A stretch of 49,971 nucleotides of DNA, taken from assembly GCA_028289465.1 (NCBI GenBank), contig JANQPM010000041.1, positions 1 to 49,971 on the forward strand. The letters run 5' to 3'. A program made the position numbers and the translations under genes. Positions 33,986 to 43,668 of the stretch are shown piece after piece. The stretch comes from Lysobacterales bacterium. Lineage in GTDB: Bacteria; Pseudomonadota; Gammaproteobacteria; Xanthomonadales; SZUA-36. Within the stretch, counting starts at the first letter, position 1. Each line of letters begins with the position of its first letter. The notes beneath the pieces are model-generated. The model had not been told where the DNA came from. It worked only from the letters and a program-made list of their open reading frames with translations, and made no database searches.

Positions 33986-36979
33986 TTAGAAAGAATGCGT
34001 ATAGTTCATATACCAGGAACGACCGAACGCCCGGTAGGTATCCGGATCGGTGGTCGCGTTAAATCCTTGGTTGATGAACGGCAGTTCTTCATCGGTAACA
34101 TTGGTCAACCCGACGGTGATCTCACTACCGACGCCCGGCAGCGTATAGCGGCCTACCAGGTCGATGTAGATCACTTCATCCACTTCCCACTCGACCTGAT
34201 CGGCGGTCAGCGTGCGCGTCCTGCCGGCAAAGTCGGTGAAGGTGAATGGCCCGGTCGGGGTGGTATCCAGACACGGCAGCGCGAAACCGAAGTTCGGTTC
34301 CTGACAGTAGTCAACCGAACCCAGGTATTCCACAGAAGCGGATGCGCTCCAGTTTCCGCGCGACCAATCGACATAGAAGTTATGCTTCCATTCGGGGAAG
34401 GTCGCCTGCGAACTGGCGCCACCGAAGGTGCCGCGGTGCTCGAAGCGTCCGGCCGCGTCGATACTTTGAATACCGTTGTCCTGAATGCGCTCATCCAGAA
34501 GCGTACTTAACAGGCGGTAGTTCCACAGACCGACATCGGTGTTGTGACTGTAGGAAGCGGAGAAGTCCCAGCCGCTGGCTGTTTCCTTGGCAACATTCTC
34601 GGTCAACGTAAAGACTGCATTAATGGATGCGGTACTGTCGTTGAAGCGGGTAATGTTGTTACAGGCTGACTGTATACCCAGGTTAAAGCAGCGTGCGAAT
34701 ACCGCATTGGCCGAAGGCGCCTGAATGGCATTCTCCAGGTCGATTTCCCAGTAGTCCAGCGTCAGGCTCAGGCCATCCGCAAAATCAGGCGACCAGGCTA
34801 CACCCAGAGTTACGGTTTCACCTTCTTCCGGGTTCAGGTTCTCGTTACCGCCAACCCGTGCCCGCAATTGGTTATCGGACTGTATGGAACCGCCGACCGG
34901 TACGCCCTGCCGGGTACACTCGGCCTGCTGGGTCGCATTCAGGTTACCGTAGTTGTTGGTATTACACAGATCCACGGCATTCGGGAAGCTGTCCGCCTGA
35001 CCGGCAAACAGTTCGGACATGTTCGGCTCACGGAATACTTCGTTGAACGTACCGCGAACCAGCACCGAGCGAACCGGCTGCCAGCGGAAACCGGCCTGGA
35101 AGTTTTCGGTGGAACCGAAGTTCGAGAAGTCGTCGAAACGGCCGCTCAGATTCAGTTCCAGCAGTTCCGCACCCGGCGCACCGCTTAACAGCGGAATAGC
35201 GGTTTCGATAAAGAACGAATCCACATCGTAGTTACCGACGGTGCCAAGGCCTTTGTTGCCGGTCACCACGCCGGCCGCCTTCGCGGAATCTGGATCGAAG
35301 CGGAAATCTTCTTTCCGGTGCTCGTAACCGAAAGCCACACCGACAGGGCCGGCCGGCAGGTCGAGAACATCGCCGACCAGGGTTGCGTTGAATACCTGCT
35401 GGGTATTGGTGTAGCGGTCGTTCAGCGGCACGGCGACGAAGGCCAGCATTTGCGGCGTGATCGCCAGAGAACCAAATGCATCCAGCGGTACGCAGCCAGC
35501 GATTACATTATCGTCGGGCGTGCCGGCCACGCCGTCCGCACCGACATCGCCGCAGACCGCGGAGCCGTCGGCCTGGAAGAATGACGGGCCGAGCGCCTGC
35601 TGCAGATTCGGACCGAAGAACTGGCCGATATCGGTATCGGCGCGGTCACGGCGCGAGAAGTTATAGCTGGCATCCCAGGTCCAGGTGCCGCCGAAATCGC
35701 CAGAGAGTCCGCCGATAACCTGCCACTGGTCAACGTTTTGGTTGAAGCTGCGGCCGCCGGTTTCCAGCATACGGCGACGCCACTCGGTCACGTCCTCGCC
35801 AAACGGGTTGTAGACGTTGTCCTTGGAAATCGCGATGTTGTTGGTCGCATCGAACTTCGGATCAAAGCGCGAGTCATACGGCAGCGGTGCCAGCAACTGC
35901 TCGGAACGCCGGTTCGAGAAGCGCGCTTCGGCATATGCATTCACATTGTCGAACAACTCGTAATCGCCCTGGAAGAAGAAGTTGCTCTGCCGCTGCGGCG
36001 TCTGCATGTAGTTGACCGGCGCAAAGTCATAAGTGGCCGGTCCGCAAGGTGCGCCCAGCGGGCCGAAATCGGAAGCGCTGGTTCCGGAATTACCCTGGCA
36101 CAGGGTGATCGGGTTGCCACCGTTCTGGCTGGGCACCACAAAGCGGCCACCGGGCGTACGCGAACTCCCGAAGGACGCGATACCGATAATACCGTCTCCA
36201 TCAAGGTCCTGGTTGATGCCGGTATAGCCGAACTGGGCGAATTCGTCGAAGTCATAGACACCGACGGCCAGACGGATATATTCCTCGTCAAAAGCGCCCT
36301 GGAACACTTCATCCACTTCGGTATATTCCAGGCCGACGACAAAGTTGCCGCGGTCGGAGTTGCCGCCGGTGATGAAGCTGGCGTTGACCGTACCGCCGCC
36401 TTCGTCGATGGATTCGCCGTACTGGGCTTCAAATTCCGCCCCTTCATAATCGCGGCGGGTAATAACATTGATTACGCCTGCTACCGCATCGGCGCCGTAT
36501 ATCGCAGAAGCACCATCTTTCAATACTTCTACCCGTTCGACCAATGCGATCGGAATGGCTGACAGGTCTGTGCCGCCGGACGCGAGCGCGCTGGCGACGC
36601 GGCGGCCGTTGATCAGAACCAGTGTTCTGTTGGCACCTAAACCACGAATATCCGCCAATACGGCAGGACCACCACTATTGTTCCGCTGGGAACCCAGGGA
36701 TGAACCTGTCATCGACGGCAGGGCTTTGATCAGGTCACCAAGGTCTGCATGGCCGGAGCGTTTGATATCGCTGCGATCCAAAATAGTAACCGGATTAGCG
36801 CCTTCAATATCGACCCGCTTCAGACGGGTACCGGTAATTTCCACTTTGTCCAACTGGACGGAATCATCTTCGCCCTGCGCCAATACCGGGCCGGCAGTAA
36901 ACGCCAGACCCGCGGTCGTACCGGCCAGCAAGGCCAAATGCACCGCCTGGGACAGAGTGTTACGGTTGGGCTGTTGCAT
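33986..36979 (-). CDS. TonB-dependent outer-membrane receptor 1
   Basis: 997 residues with a signal peptide ending near PVLAQ. The plug follows (about 45-165: KVEITGTRLKRVDIEGANPVTILDRSDIKRSG, IRGLGANRTLVLINGRRV, VERVEVLKDGASAIYGADAVAGVINVITR), then a large barrel closing with WYMNYTHSF (terminal Phe). It belongs to the family of large receptors for plant or algal compounds and peptides in oligotrophic bacteria; no siderophore-specific sign. The paralogue at 40729-43668 shares long stretches (e.g. FRWQPVRSVLVRGTFNEVFREP). It has its own terminator; AraC and CadC-like regulators lie next to it. Confidence 0.95.
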   Translation of the reverse strand: MQQPNRNTLSQAVHLALLAGTTAGLAFTAGPVLAQGEDDSVQLDKVEITGTRLKRVDIEGANPVTILDRSDIKRSGHADLGDLIKALPSMTGSSLGSQRNNSGGPAVLADIRGLGANRTLVLINGRRVASALASGGTDLSAIPIALVERVEVLKDGASAIYGADAVAGVINVITRRDYEGAEFEAQYGESIDEGGGTVNASFITGGNSDRGNFVVGLEYTEVDEVFQGAFDEEYIRLAVGVYDFDEFAQFGYTGINQDLDGDGIIGIASFGSSRTPGGRFVVPSQNGGNPITLCQGNSGTSASDFGPLGAPCGPATYDFAPVNYMQTPQRQSNFFFQGDYELFDNVNAYAEARFSNRRSEQLLAPLPYDSRFDPKFDATNNIAISKDNVYNPFGEDVTEWRRRMLETGGRSFNQNVDQWQVIGGLSGDFGGTWTWDASYNFSRRDRADTDIGQFFGPNLQQALGPSFFQADGSAVCGDVGADGVAGTPDDNVIAGCVPLDAFGSLAITPQMLAFVAVPLNDRYTNTQQVFNATLVGDVLDLPAGPVGVAFGYEHRKEDFRFDPDSAKAAGVVTGNKGLGTVGNYDVDSFFIETAIPLLSGAPGAELLELNLSGRFDDFSNFGSTENFQAGFRWQPVRSVLVRGTFNEVFREPNMSELFAGQADSFPNAVDLCNTNNYGNLNATQQAECTRQGVPVGGSIQSDNQLRARVGGNENLNPEEGETVTLGVAWSPDFADGLSLTLDYWEIDLENAIQAPSANAVFARCFNLGIQSACNNITRFNDSTASINAVFTLTENVAKETASGWDFSASYSHNTDVGLWNYRLLSTLLDERIQDNGIQSIDAAGRFEHRGTFGGASSQATFPEWKHNFYVDWSRGNWSASASVEYLGSVDYCQEPNFGFALPCLDTTPTGPFTFTDFAGRTRTLTADQVEWEVDEVIYIDLVGRYTLPGVGSEITVGLTNVTDEELPFINQGFNATTDPDTYRAFGRSWYMNYTHSF

Positions 36980-37262
36980 TAGTTAATCTCCATTCGTTTT
37001 TGATGGATAGTGCGGGCGGCACCTTGTGCCAGACCCAGAAAAACCCCGGCCGCCGGCATTCAATAGACGATGACTCGGCAATCCGGAGAATTCTTAAGAA
37101 AATGTTAAATCCGGAACCGTTTTCGTAATTTGCAAAAAGTGCTTATAAATGTGACTAATCGTGCGATTTACGAGCGCAGTAGACGTCTCGTCGAGCTGAA
37201 TAGGTGGGCTGACGCAAAACCGCCGCACCGAGGCCGAATGCCGCCTGCGCGGCATCGGGATT
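36980..37262. promoter_or_regulatory. Leader of TonB receptor 1
   Basis: 283 bases between the AraC-type gene and receptor 1, both on the minus strand. It holds an AT-rich middle (about 37090-37150) with the box GTTTTCGTA at 37119-37127, also seen upstream of the second receptor (43932-43940) and, as TTTTCGTA, twice before the CadC-like gene. No gene was found. Confidence 0.45.
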
Positions 37263-38126
37263 TCAGTGAAAATGGGCCGCTTTGCGATACTGACGGGGGC
37301 TGACCCCGTAACGCTGGCTGAACAGCCGTGAGAACGCGCAGCGGTTGCCGAAACCGCTGGCGTCTGCGACCTCGGTCACACTCAGTTTGCTGTCGGACAG
37401 CAACTCACAGGCCGAACGCAGTTTGCGAGCCAGCAGGTCCTGGTGCGGCGTAGTGCCGAAGCCGGCACGATACATACGCAGAAAGTGGGAGCGCGACAGA
37501 TGCGCGACCTCGGCCAGATTTTCGATTTTGGGATCATCCATATAGCGGGCTTCGATATGATCCCGTGCCCGCAGCAGACGGCTGAAGATATCGCGCCGGC
37601 GCTTGGCGCTGTTAGCTGGAATCTGATCGGCACCGGCGATATATTGTTGCTGGGTGGCGAATACAGAATGCAACAATTCCTCACAGCGCTTTTGCAGGCC
37701 GCCATCATGGACCGGGACACGGCTGGACAGCAACGCGACATCCTGAGCCAGACGAAGCGTTTCAGGCCCCGCTCCGGCGGAGCACTCAAAAAACTGCAGC
37801 TCTTCGCCATCGACCAAAACCAGATTGCGGGCGGATTGAGGTGCAAAGGCGACAACCAAAGACAAAGCGTTTTCTTCGGATGTTATGCAACGTATTGGAT
37901 GGCCGGGATTGGTAATGTAAAACGATTCGGGGTCAATGCTGGCATGGTATGCACCATTCTTAAGCTGCACGCGTCCGCGCAGCCCCAGCCGAAAGCAATG
38001 GCGATTGATGTATTCGGCCGGCTCTTTTCCATTGCAGATGGAAGCGCTATGCAAATAACTCAGGCCATGCCCTACAGAAGCACGGTCAAGTTCGCGGTAC
38101 AGGGTGTCTATGGATAAGCGGTCCAT
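37263..38126 (-). CDS. AraC-family transcriptional regulator
   Basis: 287 residues. The C-terminal 100 residues carry the two helix-turn-helix motifs (IENLAEVAHLSRSHFLRMYRAGFGTTPHQ and VTEVADASGFGNRCAFSRLFSQRYGVSPRQYRK). The N-terminal part may be a cupin-like sensor (FRLGLRGRVQLKNG...YITNPGHP). ATG 38126 is chosen because GAGGAG lies 8 bases upstream; the frame extends to 38228. It precedes receptor 1 in the same orientation, so it is a likely regulator of it. Ligand unknown. Confidence 0.92.
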   Translation of the reverse strand: MDRLSIDTLYRELDRASVGHGLSYLHSASICNGKEPAEYINRHCFRLGLRGRVQLKNGAYHASIDPESFYITNPGHPIRCITSEENALSLVVAFAPQSARNLVLVDGEELQFFECSAGAGPETLRLAQDVALLSSRVPVHDGGLQKRCEELLHSVFATQQQYIAGADQIPANSAKRRRDIFSRLLRARDHIEARYMDDPKIENLAEVAHLSRSHFLRMYRAGFGTTPHQDLLARKLRSACELLSDSKLSVTEVADASGFGNRCAFSRLFSQRYGVSPRQYRKAAHFH

Positions 38127-38371
38127 TGCGATGGCTCCTCGTTTACCGTTCCACGAAGAGTTTCGGAATTCGGTGACAAAAAGTCCTGAATAAACAACTG
38201 AAGAATTAAGAGTTTTTTCTAAATTCAATTGAATATTGTGAAATTAATATGAATTTAGTACGTAAATATTCGTAGTTATACTCCTTTATTTTCATATAGT
38301 TATGAATCTTATTGTTATATGAAATTTTTCGTAGTAATATTTTCGTATTGATCTGTATCGGATCACAGGAA
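38127..38371. promoter_or_regulatory. AT-rich divergent region between the AraC and CadC-like genes
   Basis: 245 bases, markedly AT-rich in GC-rich surroundings. TTCGTA occurs at 38269, 38328 and 38342, the last two as TTTTCGTA. Low melting and repeated boxes fit divergent promoters under control of one of the flanking regulators or of a nucleoid protein. Confidence 0.5.
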
Positions 38372-40561
38372 ATGTCCGTAAAACTAAAAAAAACGATACA
38401 AATAGGCGCATTCAGATTCTATCCGAGCCGTAACCAACTGGCCTCGATCCACCGCACGGTTCATCTGACGCCAAAGACCAGTCAAGTCCTGATGCAATTG
38501 ATTCGTCGCAGCGGACAAACCGTTAAGCGAGAACAATTGATCACCGCAGTCTGGAAGAACGACTTTGCGTCCGACGAACTGCTAACCCGGGCCATTACTG
38601 ACCTGCGCAAGGCTTTCGGAGACCGCTACAAGCAGCCGGAGTACATCGAGACGATACCGAAGGTCGGCTATCGTCTGATTGCCGATATTGCGGTGGAACC
38701 GGCGGCTGAAGAGCCGGGTACCCCGCAAACAGACCCGCCGGAACAGCAGACAACCACCCGGCCGGCACGCAGAAATGCGCTCTATGCCATCGCGCTGCTG
38801 CTGGCGGCCGCTTTGATCGCCGCCTATTTTCTGCGCTCAAAGGCAAATCAGCCGAAGCCGGAAACGGTAGTTGTCAACGCGGCCAATTTTCCAGTCGATT
38901 ACCAACTGGTTCCGCTGAACGCCGGTCACTGGTTCGCGGAGAGCCCGACCATATCGGCGGACGGCAGTTACCTGGCCTTCGTCGATACCACCGACGGCAA
39001 GCAGTCCATTCATGTCAGCCTGGCGGAAGGATCTTGGAGCGTACGCATCACACCCAACGACGGCGCTGACTATGCCCACGCGGCAATTTCCCCCGGTGGC
39101 GAGTTCCTGGTGGTCAGCCGAATCAGCAGCAATGACTGCGGCACATACACCATGCCGATCATCGGCAGCATGCTGTACGAACGATTCGGCACTTGCGACC
39201 CCGAATACCCGTATACTGACTGGTCGGCCGACGGCAACATGATCGCCTACACCCAGCCTGGACGAGACGACCAACCGGCGACCATCCTGGTCGCATCGGA
39301 CCAGGGCGAAACCCTGCACCAACTGCCGAGCGGGCCGGCGCAGCTGCAAAGCGCCTACCGTCCGCGTTTCTCCCACGACAGCAGGCAACTGGCTTTTTTC
39401 CAGACCAGCCGCAGTGGCGAGCAGGCGATCGCGATCCATGACTTCCAGAGCGGCATGACGCGCCTGCTGATCACACTCAGGCACCGCGGACTATCGCTGG
39501 ACTGGGCGCCGGATGACCAGCGCATTCTGGTTGCGGTACAAGACGATGACGGCGATTCGCACCTGATCATGATCGACCCGGAAACTGGCCAGCGTGTCCC
39601 GGTTGCCGATACGCAAGGCGTTGTCGACCTCAACGTCAGCAGTACCAGCGGTTCGGTAGCGCTGATCAGGCGGGTTCTGGAGCAAAGCATCTGGCGGGTG
39701 CCGGCTCACCCGGCCGAGGCCGGCCCGGAATTGCTGATCGACTCCAACCTGTCCGATCATTCGCCGGCGATCTCGCCGGACAGATCCACCCTGGCCTATG
39801 TTTCCAACCGCTCGGGCAGCGATCAACTATGGCTGCGCGACCTGGGCACGGCAGAAGACCGTCAGGCAACCAATTCCTCGATCTCCAAGCTGAGCAAGCC
39901 GCGCTGGTCGCCCGACGGTGCCTACATCCTGTTCTCGGCACACAACGCGGTATCCAGCGATCTCTATCTCTACTCGCTGGCATCCGGCGAAAGCCAATTG
40001 CTGGCCTTGTCTTCGGTCACGCAGTCCGCCGCCGGACATTGGCGCCAAGACAGCGAGCACATCGCATTCTTCTGTCAACTGGACGGCGGCGAAGCATGGA
40101 ATTTGTGCGAAACCTCGATCGGAATCCCCGGCCGGATCAACATCATCCGGCAGAACCTGGAAGTACCGGCACAATACGCGTATACCTACGAGCCGGAACA
40201 ACAGCAGGAATGGCTGTTCTTTACCGATAGCGACACCGGTTCCCTGCATCGCCTGGATTACCGCAGCGGCGAACTCGCCCAAGTGGATTTCGGTGACGCG
40301 GAACGGGCTCGTCCGATACAGGTTTTGGAGTCATTCGGCAATCAACTGCTGATCGGCCGGGAAAGCGGCAGCGGGCTGAATATCGACTTTCAGGTCGCAG
40401 CGGCAGCGCTGGCACCGAACGCACCGCAGACCGTCGCCAGCCTCAGTGTCAACGATACCCATTTCAGTACGGACGGCGAATATATTTACCTGACCCGCCA
40501 GTCGGTCGCTTCCCAGCGCCTGGACTTGATGATGCCGTCGGAAGCTTCTCCGGTAAACTAA
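38372..40561 (+). CDS. CadC-like membrane transcription regulator with TolB-type propeller
   Basis: 729 residues. Residues about 10-105 form an OmpR/CadC winged helix (LTPKTSQVLMQLIRRSGQTVKREQLITAVW; ITDLRKAFGDR; YIETIPKVGYRL). A single membrane helix follows (about 136-154), then a periplasmic WD40-like/TolB propeller of about 570 residues with repeats such as 'SPTISADGSYLAFVD', 'RPRFSHDSRQLAF', 'HSPAISPDRSTLAYVSNRSG', 'KPRWSPDGAYILFSA'. It is thus a one-component, membrane-bound DNA-binding sensor. ATG 38372 has AGGA one base upstream, unusually close. It ends opposite the second receptor. Confidence 0.92.
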   Translation: MSVKLKKTIQIGAFRFYPSRNQLASIHRTVHLTPKTSQVLMQLIRRSGQTVKREQLITAVWKNDFASDELLTRAITDLRKAFGDRYKQPEYIETIPKVGYRLIADIAVEPAAEEPGTPQTDPPEQQTTTRPARRNALYAIALLLAAALIAAYFLRSKANQPKPETVVVNAANFPVDYQLVPLNAGHWFAESPTISADGSYLAFVDTTDGKQSIHVSLAEGSWSVRITPNDGADYAHAAISPGGEFLVVSRISSNDCGTYTMPIIGSMLYERFGTCDPEYPYTDWSADGNMIAYTQPGRDDQPATILVASDQGETLHQLPSGPAQLQSAYRPRFSHDSRQLAFFQTSRSGEQAIAIHDFQSGMTRLLITLRHRGLSLDWAPDDQRILVAVQDDDGDSHLIMIDPETGQRVPVADTQGVVDLNVSSTSGSVALIRRVLEQSIWRVPAHPAEAGPELLIDSNLSDHSPAISPDRSTLAYVSNRSGSDQLWLRDLGTAEDRQATNSSISKLSKPRWSPDGAYILFSAHNAVSSDLYLYSLASGESQLLALSSVTQSAAGHWRQDSEHIAFFCQLDGGEAWNLCETSIGIPGRINIIRQNLEVPAQYAYTYEPEQQQEWLFFTDSDTGSLHRLDYRSGELAQVDFGDAERARPIQVLESFGNQLLIGRESGSGLNIDFQVAAAALAPNAPQTVASLSVNDTHFSTDGEYIYLTRQSVASQRLDLMMPSEASPVN

Positions 40562-40659
40562 GCCACCCGCAATTGATATAACCCGCGCCGGAAACCACCG
40601 CTTTTCGTTACCGCTGAAGACCGGCCCCCAAACTACGACGGGTACAAAAACTTTGGCTC

Positions 40660-40690
40660 AAAAAAACTGGGGCCGCAAAAGCGGCCCCAG
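40660..40690 (-). terminator. Terminator of the second TonB-dependent receptor
   Basis: CTGGGGCCGC and GCGGCCCCAG pair over a TTTT loop (minus strand) and are followed by TTTTTTTGAG. Strong rho-independent terminator about 40 bases after the receptor stop. Confidence 0.93.
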
Positions 40691-40728
40691 CAGTCGGTTG
40701 TTGGTCTGGCCAACAGCGGTTCTGAATC

Positions 40729-43668
40729 CTAGAAGCTGTGCCTCACATTCAGGAACCAGGACCGGCCGAGCTGACGGAAGGTATCCGTATCCGTGGTCGC
40801 GTTGAATTCGCCATGGATAAACGGAGAATCTTCGTCGGTCACGTTGGTCAGGCCCGCAGTAATCTGCGTACCCCAACCCGGGACGGTGTACCGACCTACC
40901 AAGTCAACGTACAGAACGCTGTCCGTCTCATTGATCAGCAATGAGCTGGTATCCGCGTTCCGTTCTTGAATCAGCAGACTGCAGTCGTTGATGCCCAGCG
41001 GATCCGGGTAGCATTCTTCGATAGAGTCGATGTACTCGAAGCTCAAAGAAGCACCCCAGTTGCCGTTGCTCCAGTCAACGTCCAGGTTGTGTTTCCATTC
41101 CGGATACACGCCCCGGGTGAAGCCGTTACGGTCTTCGAAGCGGCCGGCAGCGTCCAGTGTACCGCCACCCAGATAGGCCCCGGACGGATCGAAAGTCGCG
41201 GCCAGTACCAGCGACTCACGTTCCTTCAGGTAGGTACCCAGCCAGCGATACTTGAACAGACCCACATCGGTGTTATGGCTGTACGACGCGGAGAAGTCGA
41301 TGCCTTCCGCCCGTTCGTTACCGATGTTGACATTGGTCGCGACCACCTGGTCGATGTTACCGCCCGGCAGACGGGTGATGTTCTCACACAGATTGCCGCT
41401 GGCAATACACTCGGTCAGGATGGATTCTGCAGCAACCGAAGTGATCGGGTCGTCCAGATCAACTTCCCAGAAATCGACCGTCGCACTGAAGCCGTCGATG
41501 AATTCCGGCGACCACGCGATACCGAAGGTCGTGGTGTCACCCTGTTCCGGACTCAGATTCGGGTTACCGCCAACGCGGGAACGAATCTGCGTATCGGTCT
41601 GGGTATAACCGCCCTGCGGTACGCCCTGTGAAACACAGCGTGCCTGGCCTTCTGCAGACTGGCTGCCGAAGTTATTCGAGTTACACGGATCGGCTGCATC
41701 CGGGAAACTGTCCGCCTGGCCTGAGAACAGTTCGCCAACGGTGGGCTCACGGAAAACTTCATTGAAAGTACCGCGAACCAGCACGCTGCGAACCGGCTGC
41801 CAGCGGAAGCCGCCCTGGAAGGTTTCGTTGGAACCGATGGTGGAGTAATCGTCGAAACGACCGCTCAGGCTCAATTCCAGCAGCTCTGCACCCGGCAGAT
41901 CGGCAAGTAACGGAACCGCAAACTCGAAGAAGAACGAATCCACATCGTAATCGCCAGCCGTACCGGCGCCGGTATTACCCGTGGTGGCATCGGCAACTTT
42001 GGCCGAATCCGGAACCAGGGTGAATTCCTCTGAACGGAACTCGTAACCGAAGGCCGCACCCAGCGGGCCGGCCGGCAGATCGGCGATATCGCCAGTAACG
42101 GTCGCGTTGAAGACCTGCAAGGTCGTTTCAAAGCGGTCGTTCAGCGGAATCGACAGGAAGTCCAGCATTTCCTGAGTAATGCTGCCCGGAGGACCGAACG
42201 CATTCAGCGAGACACAGCCACCGATCGGCGATGCGGGGGTACCGCAGACAATATTGCCGTCAGCGTCCTGGAATGATGGGCCCAAAGCCTGCGCCAATGC
42301 CGCACCGTTGAACTGACCGAAGTCGGTATCGGTACGGTTCTGCTTGCCGTAGACATAGCTCATATCCCAGCCCCAGGTGGCGCCGAAGGTGCCTTGCAGG
42401 CCGGCGACGACCTGGAAGGTATCGCGTTCCTGTTCGAACAGACGGCCGCCGGTTTCAAGCATACGGCGACGCCATTCGGTCACATCTTCGCCAAACGGGT
42501 TGTAGAAGTTGTCGCGGGAAATCGCAACGCCGTTGACCGGGTCAAACGACGGATCGAAGCGCGAGTCGTACGGCAGCGGTGCCAGCAACTGGGTGGAATT
42601 CCGGTTGGAGAAGTAGCCTTCGCCGTAGAAGTTCACATTGTCGAACAGCTCATAATTGCCCTGGAAGAAGAAATTCGAACGCTCATAAGGCGTTTGAATA
42701 TAGTTCACCGGTGCAAAGTTGTAAGTGTCGTTCGGGCTGGCCAGAAAACTGCCGATAAACGGACGATAATCGCCCGGGCTGGTGCCTGGGGCGCCATCGG
42801 TCAGCGTGACACGGCCGAGGCTCGGTACCACGAAGTTACCGTTAGGTACACGAGACGAACCCACGGTTGCCGTACCCGGCAGACCGCTGTTCGGGCAGAT
42901 TACACCGATAGAAGCCAGGCCCTGGTCGTTAGCGCAAGTCGGATCCAGCACAAACAACGCGTCTGTGTAAATCGGGCTGTCCAGGTCACCCTGGAACACT
43001 TCGTCGACTTCAACATAGTCCAGACCGACGACAAAGTTGCCACGCTCGGTATTGCCACCGGTGATAAAACTGGCGTCGAGTACACGGCCCGCTTCGCCGT
43101 CGGCTTCCAGGCTTTCGCCCAGTTGAACTTCGAACTCGGCGCCTTCGAAATCGCGCCGGGTGATGATGTTCACCACGCCGGATACCGCGTCGGCACCATA
43201 AACTGCCGATGCGCCGTCTTTCAGGATTTCAACCCGCTCAACGTTGGACAGCGGGAAGAAGCCGAAATCGGAGGTAACAGTACGGCGGCCATTGATCAGC
43301 ACCAGGGTACGAAGCGTGCCCATGCCGCGGATATCGACCAGCGTCGCGCCGCTGCCGCCGTTGTTGGTTTGCGGGCTCAGCGGCGAACCGGTAATGGACG
43401 GCAGTTCTTGAATCAACTGGCCCAGATCAGTCAAACCGGTACGCTCGATATCTGAGCGGTCCAAGGTGGTTACCGGATTGGCACCTTCAACTTCTACGCG
43501 GCTGATGCGGGAACCGGTAACCTGCAGTTTACCCAGAACTGACGCATCTTCTTCCGAGCCGCTGTCTTGCGCAAAGACCGGACCCGCCGCAAGTGCCATA
43601 CCGGCAGCAGCACTGACACCTAGCGCGTAGTGAACCGCCTGATATAGGGGATTACGGTTATATTTCAT
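40729..43668 (-). CDS. TonB-dependent outer-membrane receptor 2
   Basis: 979 residues with a signal peptide ending near PVFAQ, a plug (KLQVTGSRISRVEVEGANPVTTLDRSDIERTG; LVDIRGMGTLRTLVLINGRRT) and a barrel ending WFLNVRHSF. It is a close paralogue of receptor 1: the strands around FRWQPVRSVLVRGTFNEVFREP and SFFFEFAVPLLADLPGAELLEL match almost residue for residue. ATG 43668 is chosen because GGGAGAG lies 5 bases before it; the frame extends 8 codons more. Loops differ, so ligands may differ. Possible regulators are the neighbouring CadC-like protein and the sites at 43839-43956. Confidence 0.95.
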   Translation of the reverse strand: MKYNRNPLYQAVHYALGVSAAAGMALAAGPVFAQDSGSEEDASVLGKLQVTGSRISRVEVEGANPVTTLDRSDIERTGLTDLGQLIQELPSITGSPLSPQTNNGGSGATLVDIRGMGTLRTLVLINGRRTVTSDFGFFPLSNVERVEILKDGASAVYGADAVSGVVNIITRRDFEGAEFEVQLGESLEADGEAGRVLDASFITGGNTERGNFVVGLDYVEVDEVFQGDLDSPIYTDALFVLDPTCANDQGLASIGVICPNSGLPGTATVGSSRVPNGNFVVPSLGRVTLTDGAPGTSPGDYRPFIGSFLASPNDTYNFAPVNYIQTPYERSNFFFQGNYELFDNVNFYGEGYFSNRNSTQLLAPLPYDSRFDPSFDPVNGVAISRDNFYNPFGEDVTEWRRRMLETGGRLFEQERDTFQVVAGLQGTFGATWGWDMSYVYGKQNRTDTDFGQFNGAALAQALGPSFQDADGNIVCGTPASPIGGCVSLNAFGPPGSITQEMLDFLSIPLNDRFETTLQVFNATVTGDIADLPAGPLGAAFGYEFRSEEFTLVPDSAKVADATTGNTGAGTAGDYDVDSFFFEFAVPLLADLPGAELLELSLSGRFDDYSTIGSNETFQGGFRWQPVRSVLVRGTFNEVFREPTVGELFSGQADSFPDAADPCNSNNFGSQSAEGQARCVSQGVPQGGYTQTDTQIRSRVGGNPNLSPEQGDTTTFGIAWSPEFIDGFSATVDFWEVDLDDPITSVAAESILTECIASGNLCENITRLPGGNIDQVVATNVNIGNERAEGIDFSASYSHNTDVGLFKYRWLGTYLKERESLVLAATFDPSGAYLGGGTLDAAGRFEDRNGFTRGVYPEWKHNLDVDWSNGNWGASLSFEYIDSIEECYPDPLGINDCSLLIQERNADTSSLLINETDSVLYVDLVGRYTVPGWGTQITAGLTNVTDEDSPFIHGEFNATTDTDTFRQLGRSWFLNVRHSF

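Noticed and set aside
35738..36562. Open frame of 274 codons on the plus strand
   Set aside because: It lies wholly antisense within TonB receptor 1, whose plug and barrel motifs are unambiguous. Its translation has no recognisable domain.
42394..43455. Open frame of 353 codons on the plus strand
   Set aside because: Antisense shadow of TonB receptor 2. It resembles the shadow frame of receptor 1 only because the receptors are paralogues.
33986..43668. Composite transposon made by the duplicated receptors
   Set aside because: No transposase or terminal inverted repeat is present; the duplicates lie in the same orientation and differ clearly, which fits old tandem duplication.
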